From Bacteroidales bacterium (GTDB taxonomy: Bacteria; Bacteroidota; Bacteroidia; Bacteroidales; UBA932), in contig JAKSJO010000008.1 in the NCBI GenBank assembly GCA_024398125.1, forward strand, positions 1 through 64,000: a DNA stretch of 64,000 bases. Reading direction: 5' to 3'. Under the pieces are notes generated by a model. The model was not told the origin of the DNA. It saw nothing but the letters and a program-made list of their open reading frames with translations, and did not search any database. Both the position numbers and the translations under genes were made by a program. Below, in pieces: positions 44,001 to 52,202 of this stretch (its first letter is position 1; each line of letters opens with the position of its first letter).

Positions 44001-44066
44001 GGCATGGGCGGCGGTCGTGGAATGGGCGGTCCAGGCATGGGCGGCTTCGGCGGCGGCAGATTCTAA
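41046..44066 (+). CDS. Outer membrane beta-barrel protein, TonB-receptor-like (carboxypeptidase-regulatory N-domain, OMP_b-brl_3 type)
   Basis: 1006 residues from ATG at 41046; the GTG three codons earlier is less likely. Signal peptide MKKLLIMLTSVLLVLAFSDKAFA. Then a carboxypeptidase-regulatory-like domain (TDSMTDEPVGFATVQLLVPG, KAGTYNVKAEMMGYMAYTKE), a plug-like region (LEDLLKKLPGVVVGDDGSIT, VYIDGKTFFLNDP) and a large barrel. Two Gly/Met-rich tracts stand out: one near residue 300 (GGMGGGMMGGMGGFGGGMGG) and one as a ~40-residue tail after the last barrel strand ILSFTWRF. This family is widespread in Bacteroidota; its substrate is unknown. Inverted copies of an intergenic repeat flank the gene. 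Confidence 0.88.
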   Translation: MKKLLIMLTSVLLVLAFSDKAFAQRAKTDATITITLTDSMTDEPVGFATVQLLVPGEDKAYKYALSDGDGVAKFEKLKAGTYNVKAEMMGYMAYTKEITLEASQNLDLGKVKMEPDQRVLDAAKVSAVGNTVIVKKDTIEYNATAFKTTENDVLEDLLKKLPGVVVGDDGSITVNGQTITQVYIDGKTFFLNDPNLATKNIPAKIVEKVKVVQKKSDQAEFTGIDDGQETTVLDLTVQQGMMNGLIGNAQLGGGHDLPAKASAYDDYRFQSNVFLGNFKSDTQLSIIANANNANNQRFGGGGGMGGGMMGGMGGFGGGMGGGGGITTSGMLGLNAGGNFFDDRMEVSGNGQLNGSRTDSRSDVNKLTSRQGDYDIFDETHSIGNSNNYGESFGMRLTHEFSKNTSIVFQPQISFNNSHSDRIQDQTSFNQLKSNGDRTKSSDSFSNNVSDGQSTTIGGSLMLRQRLGLPGRTLTATIRPNFTNSDTDGYTQSIMNTYIGDKSISAITNQRTFQNSKSYSMNANATYTEPLGNHFYAEANYAFNWSKTVSEKKAWDNLDNTGFSKDNLFYNTAGEVFNGVYSNNIINETTRQTMGLNMLYQSDQLRAQVGVSLIPTKMRNDTERANYQLDTTINVVNWSPQAQVRWEPNDNNNVRLNYRGNSSQPSINQLMPVPDNSNPMSQTLGNPSLAPYFSHNFGGEYRYNNRRTFSSFNVRLNGGFTQDPITNATLYGAGNTRYSIPFNGKNTYNYSGNTMVNLPIAKSNFSISNDLGFNSSTSSSYEGSKDLDVTKYYNKGEFDYNGFFRDYPDFTRSKDFTVNDMVSRSFNERFRLTYRADAIEAQVGISTRYSNTTNSIDTKTNISNWNNTATGSLTWNWSLTGMSVQSDVNYRWYAGYTTPLDPECIWNAEITKLILKNRVTMALRAVDILGQSKTFTVSDSSSAHTETLSNTLGRYIILSFTWRFGSFGRGGMGGGMMGGGARGGRGGMGGGRGMGGPGMGGFGGGRF

Positions 44067-44094
44067 TAACAAGGGGGAGACGGCTCCATAAAAT

Positions 44095-44109
44095 GGGGAG
44101 AAACTCCCC
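44095..44109 (+). repeat. Small G/C-run hairpin like the end of the intergenic repeat
   Basis: GGGGAG (44095-44100) and CTCCCC (44104-44109) form a perfect 6-bp stem with an AAA loop, resembling the terminal hairpin of repeat copy 2 (GGGGGAG/CTCCCCC). A second GGGGGAG lies at 44073-44079. It may be a partial repeat copy. Confidence 0.35.
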
Positions 44110-44129
44110 CTGATCCTCATAAAATTAAT

Positions 44130-44168
44130 AAGAACGACTCAGGCAAAACACCTTGGGTCGTTCTTTTT
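44130..44168 (+). terminator. Intrinsic terminator after the barrel gene
   Basis: AAGAACGACTC (44130-44140) pairs with GGGTCGTTCTT (44155-44165) including one G-T pair; a run of Ts ends at 44168. Confidence 0.85.
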
Positions 44169-44180
44169 ATTTATCTAAAT

Positions 44181-44278
44181 CTCGCGAAGCGAATTTGCAT
44201 CAGCAAATCGGCCGTGCCGTGTATTTGTGAGTTTACGAACAAATACGGAAAGGTGGAAAGGCCGTGGGGGTTACAGGG
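44181..44278 (+). repeat. Intergenic structured repeat, copy 1
   Basis: 98 nt, identical to copy 2 except one base (G/A near the 3' part). Internal hairpins: ATTTGC/GCAAAT around an ATCA loop (44193-44208) and GTATTTGT/ACAAATAC (44221-44246). It lacks the terminal G-run hairpin that copy 2 and copy 3 have. Period between copies 1 and 2 is 110 nt. Confidence 0.85.
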
Positions 44279-44290
44279 TAGTCGCTTTTT

Positions 44291-44402
44291 CTCGCGAAGC
44301 GAATTTGCATCAGCAAATCGGCCGTGCCGTGTATTTGTGAGTTTACGAACAAATACGGAAAGGTGGAAAGGCCGTAGGGGTTACAGGGGGAGTGTCTCCC
44401 CC
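44291..44402 (+). repeat. Intergenic structured repeat, copy 2, running into the end of phoH
   Basis: Same 98-nt unit as copy 1, extended by the hairpin GGGGGAG/CTCCCCC (44386-44402). The phoH stop codon (TAA on the minus strand, 44383-44381) lies inside the repeat's conserved GGGGTTACAGGG block, so the last codons of phoH are repeat sequence. Confidence 0.85.
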
Positions 44403-45337
44403 TTATTATTGTCAAAAGCCTTTACGATCTTTGATACCAGAGGGTGGCGGACGATGTCTTCATTGCTGAACTCGATGACGCTTACCCCCTTGATGTCCTT
44501 GACCAGAGAGATGCCCCGAAGCAGTCCTGAGTCATTGCGGTTGGGAAGGTCGACCTGGCTGGCATCACCGGTCACTATGAACTTGGCGTTGCAGCCCATG
44601 CGGGTCAGGAACATCTTCAGCTGACCGAGATTGGTGTTCTGGGCCTCGTCGAGTATGACGCAGGCACGGTCGAGAGTGCGTCCACGCATGTACGCGAGAG
44701 GGGCGATCTGGATGGTGCCTTCCTGGATGAACTCCTGGAGCCTGCGCGAAGGAATCATGTCGCCTAGGGCGTCATATAGTGGCTGGAGATATGGGTCGAG
44801 CTTGTCCTTGAGGTCTCCCGGAAGGAATCCGAGACGTTCGCCGGCCTCTACGGCAGGACGGGTGAGGATGATTCTCTTTATCTCCCTGTTCTTGAGAGCG
44901 CGGACGGCGAGGGCTATCGCGATATAGGTCTTTCCTGTTCCGGCAGGGCCGAGAGCGAAAACCAGGTCGTTGTCGAAATAAGCCTTGACCATGTCCTGCT
45001 GTGTACGGTTTCTGGCCTTGATAGGCTTGCCCTCTGTGTTGTAGACAATGGTGGCATCGCCGTCCAGCTTGAACTTGTCCGCAGAGGTCTCGCCATCGAA
45101 GATGTCCTCGACATCATACAGCGTAAGCTTGGTCTTGTGCTGACGTCTCTCGACGAGCTGAGCGAACTTGGTCTCGAAGTCCTCGATCTGCTCGGGCTTG
45201 CCGTCCAGAATGATGTCGGTTCCGCGCGCCACGACCTTCATGTCGGGATAGTAGCGGCAGAATTCCTCAAGTATCTTGTTGCCTGCTCCGTAAATCTCAA
45301 CGGGGTCGATGGCTTCCAGTCGGATAGTTTTCTTCAT
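44381..45337 (-). CDS. phoH: PhoH family P-loop ATPase
   Basis: 318 residues from ATG at 45337, chosen because a -7 box ends 4 nt upstream; the longer ORF runs back through the neighbouring gene. PhoH-type domain: ALGPAGTGKTYIAIALAVRA (Walker A), LTRPAVEAGERLGFLPGDLK, and VILDEAQNTNLGQLKMFLTR with TGDASQVDLP. The N-terminal ~110 residues include a KH-like segment (FCRYYPDMKVVARGTDIILD). The family is linked to RNA metabolism; its precise job is not settled. The C-terminal tail NNKGETLPL is encoded by repeat copy 2. Confidence 0.92.
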   Translation of the reverse strand: MKKTIRLEAIDPVEIYGAGNKILEEFCRYYPDMKVVARGTDIILDGKPEQIEDFETKFAQLVERRQHKTKLTLYDVEDIFDGETSADKFKLDGDATIVYNTEGKPIKARNRTQQDMVKAYFDNDLVFALGPAGTGKTYIAIALAVRALKNREIKRIILTRPAVEAGERLGFLPGDLKDKLDPYLQPLYDALGDMIPSRRLQEFIQEGTIQIAPLAYMRGRTLDRACVILDEAQNTNLGQLKMFLTRMGCNAKFIVTGDASQVDLPNRNDSGLLRGISLVKDIKGVSVIEFSNEDIVRHPLVSKIVKAFDNNKGETLPL

Positions 45338-45341
45338 GACA

Positions 45342-45349
45342 CAAAGATA
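45342..45349 (-). promoter_or_regulatory. -7 box TATCTTTG placed 4 nt before the phoH ATG
   Basis: Minus-strand TATCTTTG, exact match, followed by TGTC and then the phoH ATG. This predicts a leaderless or nearly leaderless mRNA, as for the gene at 808. Confidence 0.65.
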
Positions 45350-45372
45350 AGAGATATTCAAGGAATTATCAT

Positions 45373-45380
45373 TAAATTTG
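45373..45380 (+). promoter_or_regulatory. -7 box for the SPOR lipoprotein operon
   Basis: TAAATTTG, exact match, 21 nt before the ATG at 45402. It lies 23 nt from the divergent phoH -7 box. Confidence 0.55.
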
Positions 45381-45401
45381 CAGATTGTGAATAAGACCGA
45401 G

Positions 45402-45935
45402 ATGAAGTTTCGCATATCGACAATCAGCGCACTTCTGCTGCTCATGTTCAGCCTTACCGGCTGTGATTTCTTCCGTACTCTCGCAGGACGTCCCACCTCT
45501 GCGGACATAGCTGCGCGTGCCGAGAGAATCGCGCAGTATGAAGATAAGCTCATGAAGGAACAGGCGGTCCAGGATTCGCTGGCGGCTGTCCGGAAGGCTC
45601 AGGAGGCAAGGACAGCGGCAGCTGAGGCAATCGCGAACCTCGGCTATATTGTCCAGCCTTCAAATCAGGTAAAGTCACTCAATGGCATAAGACTTGAGCA
45701 TGACTACAGTCTGATGATAGGAACATACCACAATGTCGACAATGCAGTAAAGCTTGCCGAAAGCATCAGGGAACAAGGCTTTCCGACTGATGTCATCAGA
45801 TTCTTCTCCGGAGCCGTCGCCATCGCCACATGCGCAACCGACGATCCTGTGGAGTTTATCCAATTCATGGAAAAGGTCAAGGGACAGAGCTTCTGCCGTC
45901 CCGATGCATGGATTCTCAAGAAGGTAGCTGAATGA
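45402..45935 (+). CDS. SPOR-domain lipoprotein
   Basis: 177 residues from ATG at 45402, which opens a lipoprotein signal (MKFRISTISALLLLMFSLTG, then Cys). The TTG-initiated extension upstream overlaps the -7 box. A helical, Ala/Glu/Arg-rich segment follows (residues about 38-85), then a SPOR-like domain (YSLMIGTYHNVDNAVKLAES, then REQGFPTDVIRFFSGAVAI). SPOR domains bind denuded peptidoglycan strands at division or cell-wall sites. Its stop overlaps the start of the M28-like/TonB gene (ATGA), so the two are translated together. Confidence 0.8.
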   Translation: MKFRISTISALLLLMFSLTGCDFFRTLAGRPTSADIAARAERIAQYEDKLMKEQAVQDSLAAVRKAQEARTAAAEAIANLGYIVQPSNQVKSLNGIRLEHDYSLMIGTYHNVDNAVKLAESIREQGFPTDVIRFFSGAVAIATCATDDPVEFIQFMEKVKGQSFCRPDAWILKKVAE

Positions 45936-47263
45936 TGAAGAGGTTCCTGACAGCATTCATCCTCATCTTCGCCTGGATTTCCGCTTCGGCACAGTTCAGG
46001 ACTCCGGCTTATTCTGAGCTCCAGGACGGAGAGACCATTTCGTCACTCCGCAATCATATTGGTTATATCGCATCCATGGCTCTCGAAGGCAGGGTTGCCG
46101 GCTCGGAAGGAGAAAAAGATGCCGCCGCGTATGTCGGCGAGACCCTCACCAGCTATGGAATCGACCTTCTCAGTCCTGTGGATGGAGACATCTTCGGCAT
46201 GAAAAGACCGGCAGGGGATACCCTTGTCTCACGTAATGTAATCGGATATATCCAGGGCTACGATCCGGCTCTCCGCGATAGATACATAGTCATCGGAGCC
46301 CGTCTCGACAACATAGGAACACGCGACGTCACCATCAATGGCGAGGTCAGGACACGAGTGTACAATGGAGCGAATGGAAATGCCTCGGGACTTGCGATGA
46401 TGCTCGAACTTGCAAAACGTCTCCAGCTCAACTCCACCATGCTGAAGCGTTCCGTACTATTCGTGGCTTTCGGCTCATCTCTCGAGTCGTTTGCAGGCTC
46501 ATGGTACTTTCTGAACCGCTCATTCAAGGACACGGACAAAATTGACGCGATGATCAACCTCGACATCCTCGGAACTGGAAACTCCGGCTTCTATGCCTAC
46601 ACCTCCGCGAACGAGGATATGTCCGTAATCGTGCGCAAGCTTAAGGGAACTCTCCAGCCGATCCATCCTGAGCTGACCCTTTCGGAACCATTTCCTTCTG
46701 ACCACAGGGCATTCTACGACAAGGAAATCCCGTCAATACTCTTCTCCACAGGCTCTTACCCTGAGTACGGCAGCGACCGTGATGTCGAAAGCATCATCGA
46801 GTACGATATGATGGAGAGGGAACTCGAATATATCTACAACTACTCGGTAGAACTGGTAAACGGCCAGCGTCCCGTCTTCAATCCCAACAAGGAACAGAGA
46901 AACCGCATGGGCAGCCAGGGATCCGGGGTCGTGCCATACTATGACTGTGACTATCGTCCGACTTTCCTTGGCAGCAACAATCCCGAGACCTTCCTCAAGA
47001 AGTGGGTTTACGCCTATCTCAGGTATCCTGATGCTGCCGTGGCTCAAGGTATCCAGGGCCGCGTTCTCGTTGACTTCGTCATCGATGAGAAAGGCAAGGT
47101 GACCAATGTCCAGGTGCTTCGCGGTGTGCATGAACTGCTTGATGCCGAAGCCGTGAGAGTGATCAGTGCATCGCCGGACTGGAAACCGGGCCGACTGGGA
47201 GGAAAGAAGGTAAAGTCCGAGATCTCGGTATGGGTGGACTTCAGACTGAAAAAGAAAAAATAA
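45932..47263 (+). CDS. M28 peptidase-like protein fused to a TonB C-terminal domain; peptidase probably inactive
   Basis: 443 residues with signal or anchor sequence ([20 protein letters not shown]). Residues about 35-305 follow the M28 aminopeptidase fold, but the metal site is broken: the first His is Arg124 ([11 protein letters not shown]), the bridging Asp is Gly149 (GANGNASG), the Glu-Glu pair is Ser184-Leu185 ([11 protein letters not shown]), Asp211 is kept (NLDILG), and the last His is Gly280 (PEYGSD). Residues about 356-440 form a TonB C-terminal domain ([20 protein letters not shown], then [20 protein letters not shown]). It overlaps the SPOR lipoprotein and precedes leuS by 7 nt. 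A binding or scaffolding role is inference. Confidence 0.85.
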   Translation: MMKRFLTAFILIFAWISASAQFRTPAYSELQDGETISSLRNHIGYIASMALEGRVAGSEGEKDAAAYVGETLTSYGIDLLSPVDGDIFGMKRPAGDTLVSRNVIGYIQGYDPALRDRYIVIGARLDNIGTRDVTINGEVRTRVYNGANGNASGLAMMLELAKRLQLNSTMLKRSVLFVAFGSSLESFAGSWYFLNRSFKDTDKIDAMINLDILGTGNSGFYAYTSANEDMSVIVRKLKGTLQPIHPELTLSEPFPSDHRAFYDKEIPSILFSTGSYPEYGSDRDVESIIEYDMMERELEYIYNYSVELVNGQRPVFNPNKEQRNRMGSQGSGVVPYYDCDYRPTFLGSNNPETFLKKWVYAYLRYPDAAVAQGIQGRVLVDFVIDEKGKVTNVQVLRGVHELLDAEAVRVISASPDWKPGRLGGKKVKSEISVWVDFRLKKKK

Positions 47264-47270
47264 ACCATAT

Positions 47271-50039
47271 ATGGAATACGATTTCAAATCAATTGAGACC
47301 AAATGGCAGGCCTGGTGGGCTGCCAACAAGACATTCAAGTCGGCGGAGGATAACTCCAAGCCTAAGTATTATGTGCTCGACATGTTTCCTTATCCATCGG
47401 GAGCGGGCCTTCATGTCGGACACCCACTCGGATACATCGCCAGTGATATCTTCTCACGCTACAAGCGTCTGAAGGGATTCAACGTGCTTCACCCAATGGG
47501 ATATGATGCATTCGGCCTTCCTGCAGAGCAGTATGCTATCCAGACCGGTCAGCATCCGGAGGTCACCACCACCAATAACGTCAATCGCTACCGCCAGCAG
47601 CTCGACCGCATCGGTTTCTCATACGACTGGGACCGCGAGCTCCGCACCTGCGATCCTGAGTACTACAAGTGGACTCAGTGGGCATTCCTCAAGATGTTCG
47701 ACAGCTGGTATTGCAATGACTGCAACCAGGCACGCCCTATCTCCGAGCTCGTGGCACGCCTCGAGACCAAGGGAACAGAAGGACTCAACGCTGCGTGCAC
47801 CCGCGAGATCGAGCTCACTGCCGATCAGTGGAACGCAATGAGCGAGAAGGAGAAGTCATCCACCCTCATGAATTGGAGAATCGCATATCAGGGAGAAACT
47901 TCCGTCAACTGGTGTGAAGGTCTTGGAACCGTACTTGCGAACGACGAGGTCAAGGATGGCCTTTCAGTACGTGGCGGCTTCCCTGTAGAGCAGAAGAAGA
48001 TGACTCAGTGGCAGCTCCGCGTATCTGCATACGCAGGACGCCTCCTCGACTCTCTCGAGAACCTTCAGTGGACTGATTCCCTCAAGGAGATGCAGCGTAA
48101 CTGGATCGGCAAGTCATCAGGAACCGAAGTCGTATTCAATACTGTTAACGGCGACAAGGAGTATCCGATCACAATCTTCACCACACGTGTGGACACCATC
48201 TTCGGCGTAACCTTCATGGTTCTCGCTCCTGAAAGCGAGCTTGTCGACATCCTCACCTCCGAGGATCAGAAAGAAGCCGTTGCTGCATACGTAAGCGAGG
48301 TACGCAAGAAGACCGAGCGCGAGAGAATCGCCGAGACCAAGAGCGTCACCGGCGTATTCTCAGGCTCATACGGAATCAACCCGCTCACAGGCGAGAAGGT
48401 TCCGATCTGGATTTCGGAGTATGTCCTCGCAGGCTATGGTACCGGAGCCATCATGGCCGTACCTGCACATGACAGCCGCGATTATGCATTCGCAAAGAAG
48501 TTCAACCTTCCTATCGTCCCTATCATCGAGGGCTGCGACGTGAGTGAGGAGAGTTACGATGCAAAGGAGGGTAAGATGTGCAACTCAGGCTTCCTCAACG
48601 GCATGGACGTAAAGGAGGCTATCGAGGCTGCCAAGGACTATGCAGAGGCCAACGGTCTTGGCCGCCGCAAGACCAACTACCGTCTCCGCGATGCCATCTT
48701 CTCACGCCAGAGATACTGGGGTGAGCCATTCCCTATCTACTACAAGGACGGCATCCCAACTCCTGTTCCGATGGAGGACCTTCCACTCGTACTCCCTGAG
48801 ATCGAGTCGTTCAAGCCATCTCCTGACGGACAGCCACCTCTTGCGCGTGCAAAGGACTGGACCTACAAGGGATATCCACTCGAGACCAGCACAATGCCTG
48901 GTTTCGCAGGCTCGAGCGCATACTATCTCCGTTACATGGATCCTCACAACAATGAGGCTCTCGTGGACAAGAAGGTCGATGAGTACTGGAAGAATGTGGA
49001 CCTTTATATCGGAGGTACAGAGCATGCCACCGGTCACCTTATCTATTCTCGTTTCTGGAACAAGTTCCTCTATGACCTCGGATATGTATGCGAGCAGGAG
49101 CCATTCCAGAAGCTCATCAACCAGGGTATGATCCAGGGCCGCTCCAACTTCGTATATCGCGTGGTCGGCACCAACACCTTCGTATCTCTCGGCCTCAAGG
49201 ATCAGTACGAGACCACAGAGATCCATGTCGACGTGAATATCGTCCGCAACGACAAGCTCGACCTCGAGGCATTCAAGGCATGGCGTCCTGAGTTCAACGA
49301 CGCCGAGTTCATCCTTGAGAACGGCGAGTATGTATGCGGCTGGGCTATCGAGAAGATGAGCAAGTCGATGTACAACGTTGTCAACCCAGACCTTATCTGT
49401 GATACCTACGGCGCTGATACACTCCGTCTCTACGAAATGTTCCTCGGACCGGTTGAGCAGTCAAAGCCATGGGATACCAAGGGTATCGACGGTGTGAACC
49501 GTTTCCTCAAGAAGTTCTGGAGACTGTTCCATGACCGCGACAACTGGATCGTCACTGACGAGAAGGCTACAGCGGAGGAGCTCAAGGCACTCCACAAGCT
49601 TATCGGCAAGGAAGAGTCTGACATCCTGTCATTCTCATACAATACCACGATCAGTGCATTCATGATCGCACTCAACGAGCTTACTGCACTCGATTGCCAT
49701 AAGAGGGAGATTCTCGAACCGCTCGTAATCCTTCTCTCTCCATTTGCACCTCATATCTGTGAGGAACTTTGGGAACAGCTTGGACATGAGGCCGGCACTA
49801 TCAGTTATGCTTCTTTCCCTGAGTACAAGGAAGAGCTTACCGTCGAGAACAATTGTACCTATGCTGTCTCATTCAATGGAAAGACCCGCTTTACCGTTGA
49901 ACTTCCTAAGGCAATGTCAAAGGAAGAAGTCGAGGCAAAGGTCCGTGAGATGGACCAGACTGCAAAGTATGTGGCAGACAAGACCATCGTCAAGATGATC
50001 GTCGTTCCAGGAAAGATTGTAAATATCGTCATTAAATAA
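47271..50039 (+). CDS. leuS: Leucyl-tRNA synthetase
   Basis: 922 residues. LeuRS charges tRNA-Leu and proofreads. Class I signatures: the HIGH-type motif in [20 protein letters not shown] near residue 44, the editing domain ([18 protein letters not shown]), and the KMSKS motif in [15 protein letters not shown]. Anticodon-binding and C-terminal domains follow. The zinc-finger area has Cys residues in [11 protein letters not shown]. It sits between the M28-like/TonB gene and yitT and shares one base with the yitT start (TAATG). Confidence 0.97.
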   Translation: MEYDFKSIETKWQAWWAANKTFKSAEDNSKPKYYVLDMFPYPSGAGLHVGHPLGYIASDIFSRYKRLKGFNVLHPMGYDAFGLPAEQYAIQTGQHPEVTTTNNVNRYRQQLDRIGFSYDWDRELRTCDPEYYKWTQWAFLKMFDSWYCNDCNQARPISELVARLETKGTEGLNAACTREIELTADQWNAMSEKEKSSTLMNWRIAYQGETSVNWCEGLGTVLANDEVKDGLSVRGGFPVEQKKMTQWQLRVSAYAGRLLDSLENLQWTDSLKEMQRNWIGKSSGTEVVFNTVNGDKEYPITIFTTRVDTIFGVTFMVLAPESELVDILTSEDQKEAVAAYVSEVRKKTERERIAETKSVTGVFSGSYGINPLTGEKVPIWISEYVLAGYGTGAIMAVPAHDSRDYAFAKKFNLPIVPIIEGCDVSEESYDAKEGKMCNSGFLNGMDVKEAIEAAKDYAEANGLGRRKTNYRLRDAIFSRQRYWGEPFPIYYKDGIPTPVPMEDLPLVLPEIESFKPSPDGQPPLARAKDWTYKGYPLETSTMPGFAGSSAYYLRYMDPHNNEALVDKKVDEYWKNVDLYIGGTEHATGHLIYSRFWNKFLYDLGYVCEQEPFQKLINQGMIQGRSNFVYRVVGTNTFVSLGLKDQYETTEIHVDVNIVRNDKLDLEAFKAWRPEFNDAEFILENGEYVCGWAIEKMSKSMYNVVNPDLICDTYGADTLRLYEMFLGPVEQSKPWDTKGIDGVNRFLKKFWRLFHDRDNWIVTDEKATAEELKALHKLIGKEESDILSFSYNTTISAFMIALNELTALDCHKREILEPLVILLSPFAPHICEELWEQLGHEAGTISYASFPEYKEELTVENNCTYAVSFNGKTRFTVELPKAMSKEEVEAKVREMDQTAKYVADKTIVKMIVVPGKIVNIVIK

Positions 50040-50989
50040 TGGCACAGAAGCGTAGCTTCAACATACTGACCGTGATGAAGGAATATTCCCTCATCACGGT
50101 CGGTTGCATGATGTATGTGGTTGGATGGCTGATTTTCCTTGTTCCATGCAACCTTATCGGCGGTGGAGTGACAGGTATGTCATCCATCATCCAGTATGCG
50201 ACCAACGGAGCGATCCCTATGGGTTACTCCTATTTTGTGATCAACGTTTTCCTTCTTTTGCTGTCAATGGTGGTATTGGGCAAGGGCTTCGGCTTCAAGA
50301 CCATATATGCCATCATCCTGTCATCAGTCATGCTGAATGTCGGGCAGGGGCTGATACCGGAGTCCATCATCGAGTCGCTGGCATTTGAGAACGGCCATCT
50401 GATCTGTGTAATAATGGGAGGCATCATGTCTGGTATCGGAGTCGGAATCTCGATGGACCAGGGAGGCAGTACGGGAGGAACCGACATCATTGCGCTGATA
50501 ATAAACAAGTACAGGAACATGCCTCCGGGCAAGGTAATCCTCATGCTTGATGTCGTCATCGTGTCATCGTCGCTTCTCTTCCCATCCTATACCGCCGGCG
50601 GGGAACTGGTTCCTCTGATGACCAAGATCACGAACGTGATGTACGGTATGGTGCTTACGTTTGTCCTGGGAAACGTGGTCGATCTGTATATCTCCGGATC
50701 CCGCCAGTCAACCCAGGTTTTCATCATCTCCAAGAAATACGAGGAGATCGCCGACTGCATAGTCAATGTTCTTGACAGGGGAGTGACCGCGCTTGACGGA
50801 CAGGGATGGTATACGAAGGCTGACTCAAAGATCCTTCTTGTCATTGTCCGCAGATCCGACCTGAAGATGATTCTCCGTGCGGTTAAGTCCATAGATCCGG
50901 ATGCATTTCTTTCGGTCTCTTCGGCTTCAGCCGTATACGGACTGGGATTCGACACGATCAAAGGCTCAAAACCTAAGGGAAAGCGATAA
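50039..50989 (+). CDS. YitT family membrane protein
   Basis: 316 residues. Five to six hydrophobic spans fill residues about 15-220 (LITVGCMMYVVGWLIFLVPC, YFVINVFLLLLSMVVLGKG, GIMSGIGVGISMDQGGSTGG with its conserved Gly motif), followed by a cytoplasmic DUF2179 domain (QVFIISKKYEEIADCIVN, GVTALDGQGWYT). YitT proteins are inner-membrane proteins, probably transporters, of unknown substrate. It is the last gene of its operon; a terminator follows at 51022. Confidence 0.88.
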   Translation: MAQKRSFNILTVMKEYSLITVGCMMYVVGWLIFLVPCNLIGGGVTGMSSIIQYATNGAIPMGYSYFVINVFLLLLSMVVLGKGFGFKTIYAIILSSVMLNVGQGLIPESIIESLAFENGHLICVIMGGIMSGIGVGISMDQGGSTGGTDIIALIINKYRNMPPGKVILMLDVVIVSSSLLFPSYTAGGELVPLMTKITNVMYGMVLTFVLGNVVDLYISGSRQSTQVFIISKKYEEIADCIVNVLDRGVTALDGQGWYTKADSKILLVIVRRSDLKMILRAVKSIDPDAFLSVSSASAVYGLGFDTIKGSKPKGKR

Positions 50990-51021
50990 AAAGGTAAAAA
51001 ACCTATAAATCTTTTTTTAAA

Positions 51022-51053
51022 CCCCCTCTCAGACCCATCTGGGAGGGGATTTT
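51022..51053 (+). terminator. Intrinsic terminator after yitT-type gene
   Basis: CCCCTCTCAGA pairs with TCTGGGAGGGG (one G-T pair) around a CCCA loop, followed by ATTTT. The interval to 51119 also has a small hairpin (CTGCGATTTCGCAG near 51075) and no gene. Confidence 0.75.
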
Positions 51054-51119
51054 ATATACATATTCGCATGGCTGCGATTTCGCAGAAATAAAAAACCGTA
51101 CTAAAGATTTTATAAACCT

Positions 51120-52202
51120 ATGCGACTGTTTCTTACCTTTTCATTGTTTTCTTTCATGATTGTGGCAATCGTCATGATAATCCGCGAAGCTCGCACGGCC
51201 GGATTCGCGCTTCGATACTATGACTGCCGTATGCACCTGAGCTCCGCTGTTGTACCGATTGCCTTCGCTATTGCAGATATGATTGCAGGATGTGGAAAAG
51301 CCTATCCGGCAATCGTCGCCTCGGACCTGACGCTTGGCCCGATGATTCTCCTGCTGTGCCCGGCCAGACATGAAAAGGCAGCCATGTCGTACCAATATGC
51401 CTTCGCGCTTTTCTGTCTTCAGCTTGTGCTGTCGCTGACGGGTTTGTTCATCGGTGAGGCATTGGCATGGTGGAAGATGCCGTTATCGCTGATTTCCAGC
51501 CAGGTCTTGCTGCTGTGGTATCTGATACGCCGTACGCTGCTGCGCTATGAAAACGTTCGCAAGCTGTTCAGCAACCTTGCGGTATGGCATGGGACCTGTG
51601 ATGTGTCGCGTTTTGTCTACGCCCTGGCATTGTTCCTTGTGATGAGTATGGTGATGCAGGGAGGACTGGCCTGTTCGATGACAGCCTCGCTGCTGACATG
51701 TGCACTGTATGCAGCATGCTATATAAGAGTGACGGATGATACCGGGCTTCTGGTAGGCAAGGATGTCGAAGTGTGCATCAGGGATGCCATCAAGGGGCGT
51801 CTGTACGAACGGGCTGGTGCGACTCCGGACGATGACCGACGCATGATGCGCATGTTTGAACGCATCAAGGCCATCATGGATAAGGATAAACCGTACAGGG
51901 ACGAATTGTTCTCGCTTACGGACTTTGCGTCCATGCTGCTTACGAACAAAGTCTACCTGTCCAGAACCATAAACATGATGGCCGGTTGTAATTTCAGAAA
52001 CTTTGTCAACTGGTACAGGATCGAGGATGCCAAGACCATTATCAGGAATCATCCTGAGATGAAGCTGGCCGACATCATGGTGGAATGTGGATACCGGAAC
52101 CACCAGACATTCGAGGCAGCCTTCCTGCGCCAGTGCGGGGAAAACCCGAAAGATTTTCAGGAGCGGGCCAGGATAGAGAACCTGAGGCCCCGTAACGGCT
52201 AA
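51120..52202 (+). CDS. Membrane-anchored AraC-family regulator (second copy of this layout)
   Basis: 360 residues. About six hydrophobic spans in the first ~200 residues (LFLTFSLFSFMIVAIVMII, VVPIAFAIADMIAGCG, YAFALFCLQLVLSLTGLFI), then a linker and a C-terminal AraC-type helix-turn-helix pair from about residue 255 (FASMLLTNKVYLSRTINMMA, then ADIMVECGYRNHQTFEAAFL and NPKDFQERARI). The layout matches the protein at 808, although the two are not close in sequence. The sensed signal and targets are unknown. It converges on the next gene with a 4-nt overlap. Confidence 0.82.
   Translation: MRLFLTFSLFSFMIVAIVMIIREARTAGFALRYYDCRMHLSSAVVPIAFAIADMIAGCGKAYPAIVASDLTLGPMILLLCPARHEKAAMSYQYAFALFCLQLVLSLTGLFIGEALAWWKMPLSLISSQVLLLWYLIRRTLLRYENVRKLFSNLAVWHGTCDVSRFVYALALFLVMSMVMQGGLACSMTASLLTCALYAACYIRVTDDTGLLVGKDVEVCIRDAIKGRLYERAGATPDDDRRMMRMFERIKAIMDKDKPYRDELFSLTDFASMLLTNKVYLSRTINMMAGCNFRNFVNWYRIEDAKTIIRNHPEMKLADIMVECGYRNHQTFEAAFLRQCGENPKDFQERARIENLRPRNG

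Noticed and set aside
44181-44402. Two near-identical 98-nt direct repeats with 12 nt between them, as a possible CRISPR array
   Set aside because: Units are too long, the gap too short, only two copies exist and no cas genes are near. Internal hairpins and an inverted diverged copy at 40655 point to a dispersed repeat element.
44214-44624. A 136-codon plus-strand ORF across the two repeat copies and into phoH
   Set aside because: It is repetitive because of the repeats and then runs antisense to phoH; no start signal or protein logic.
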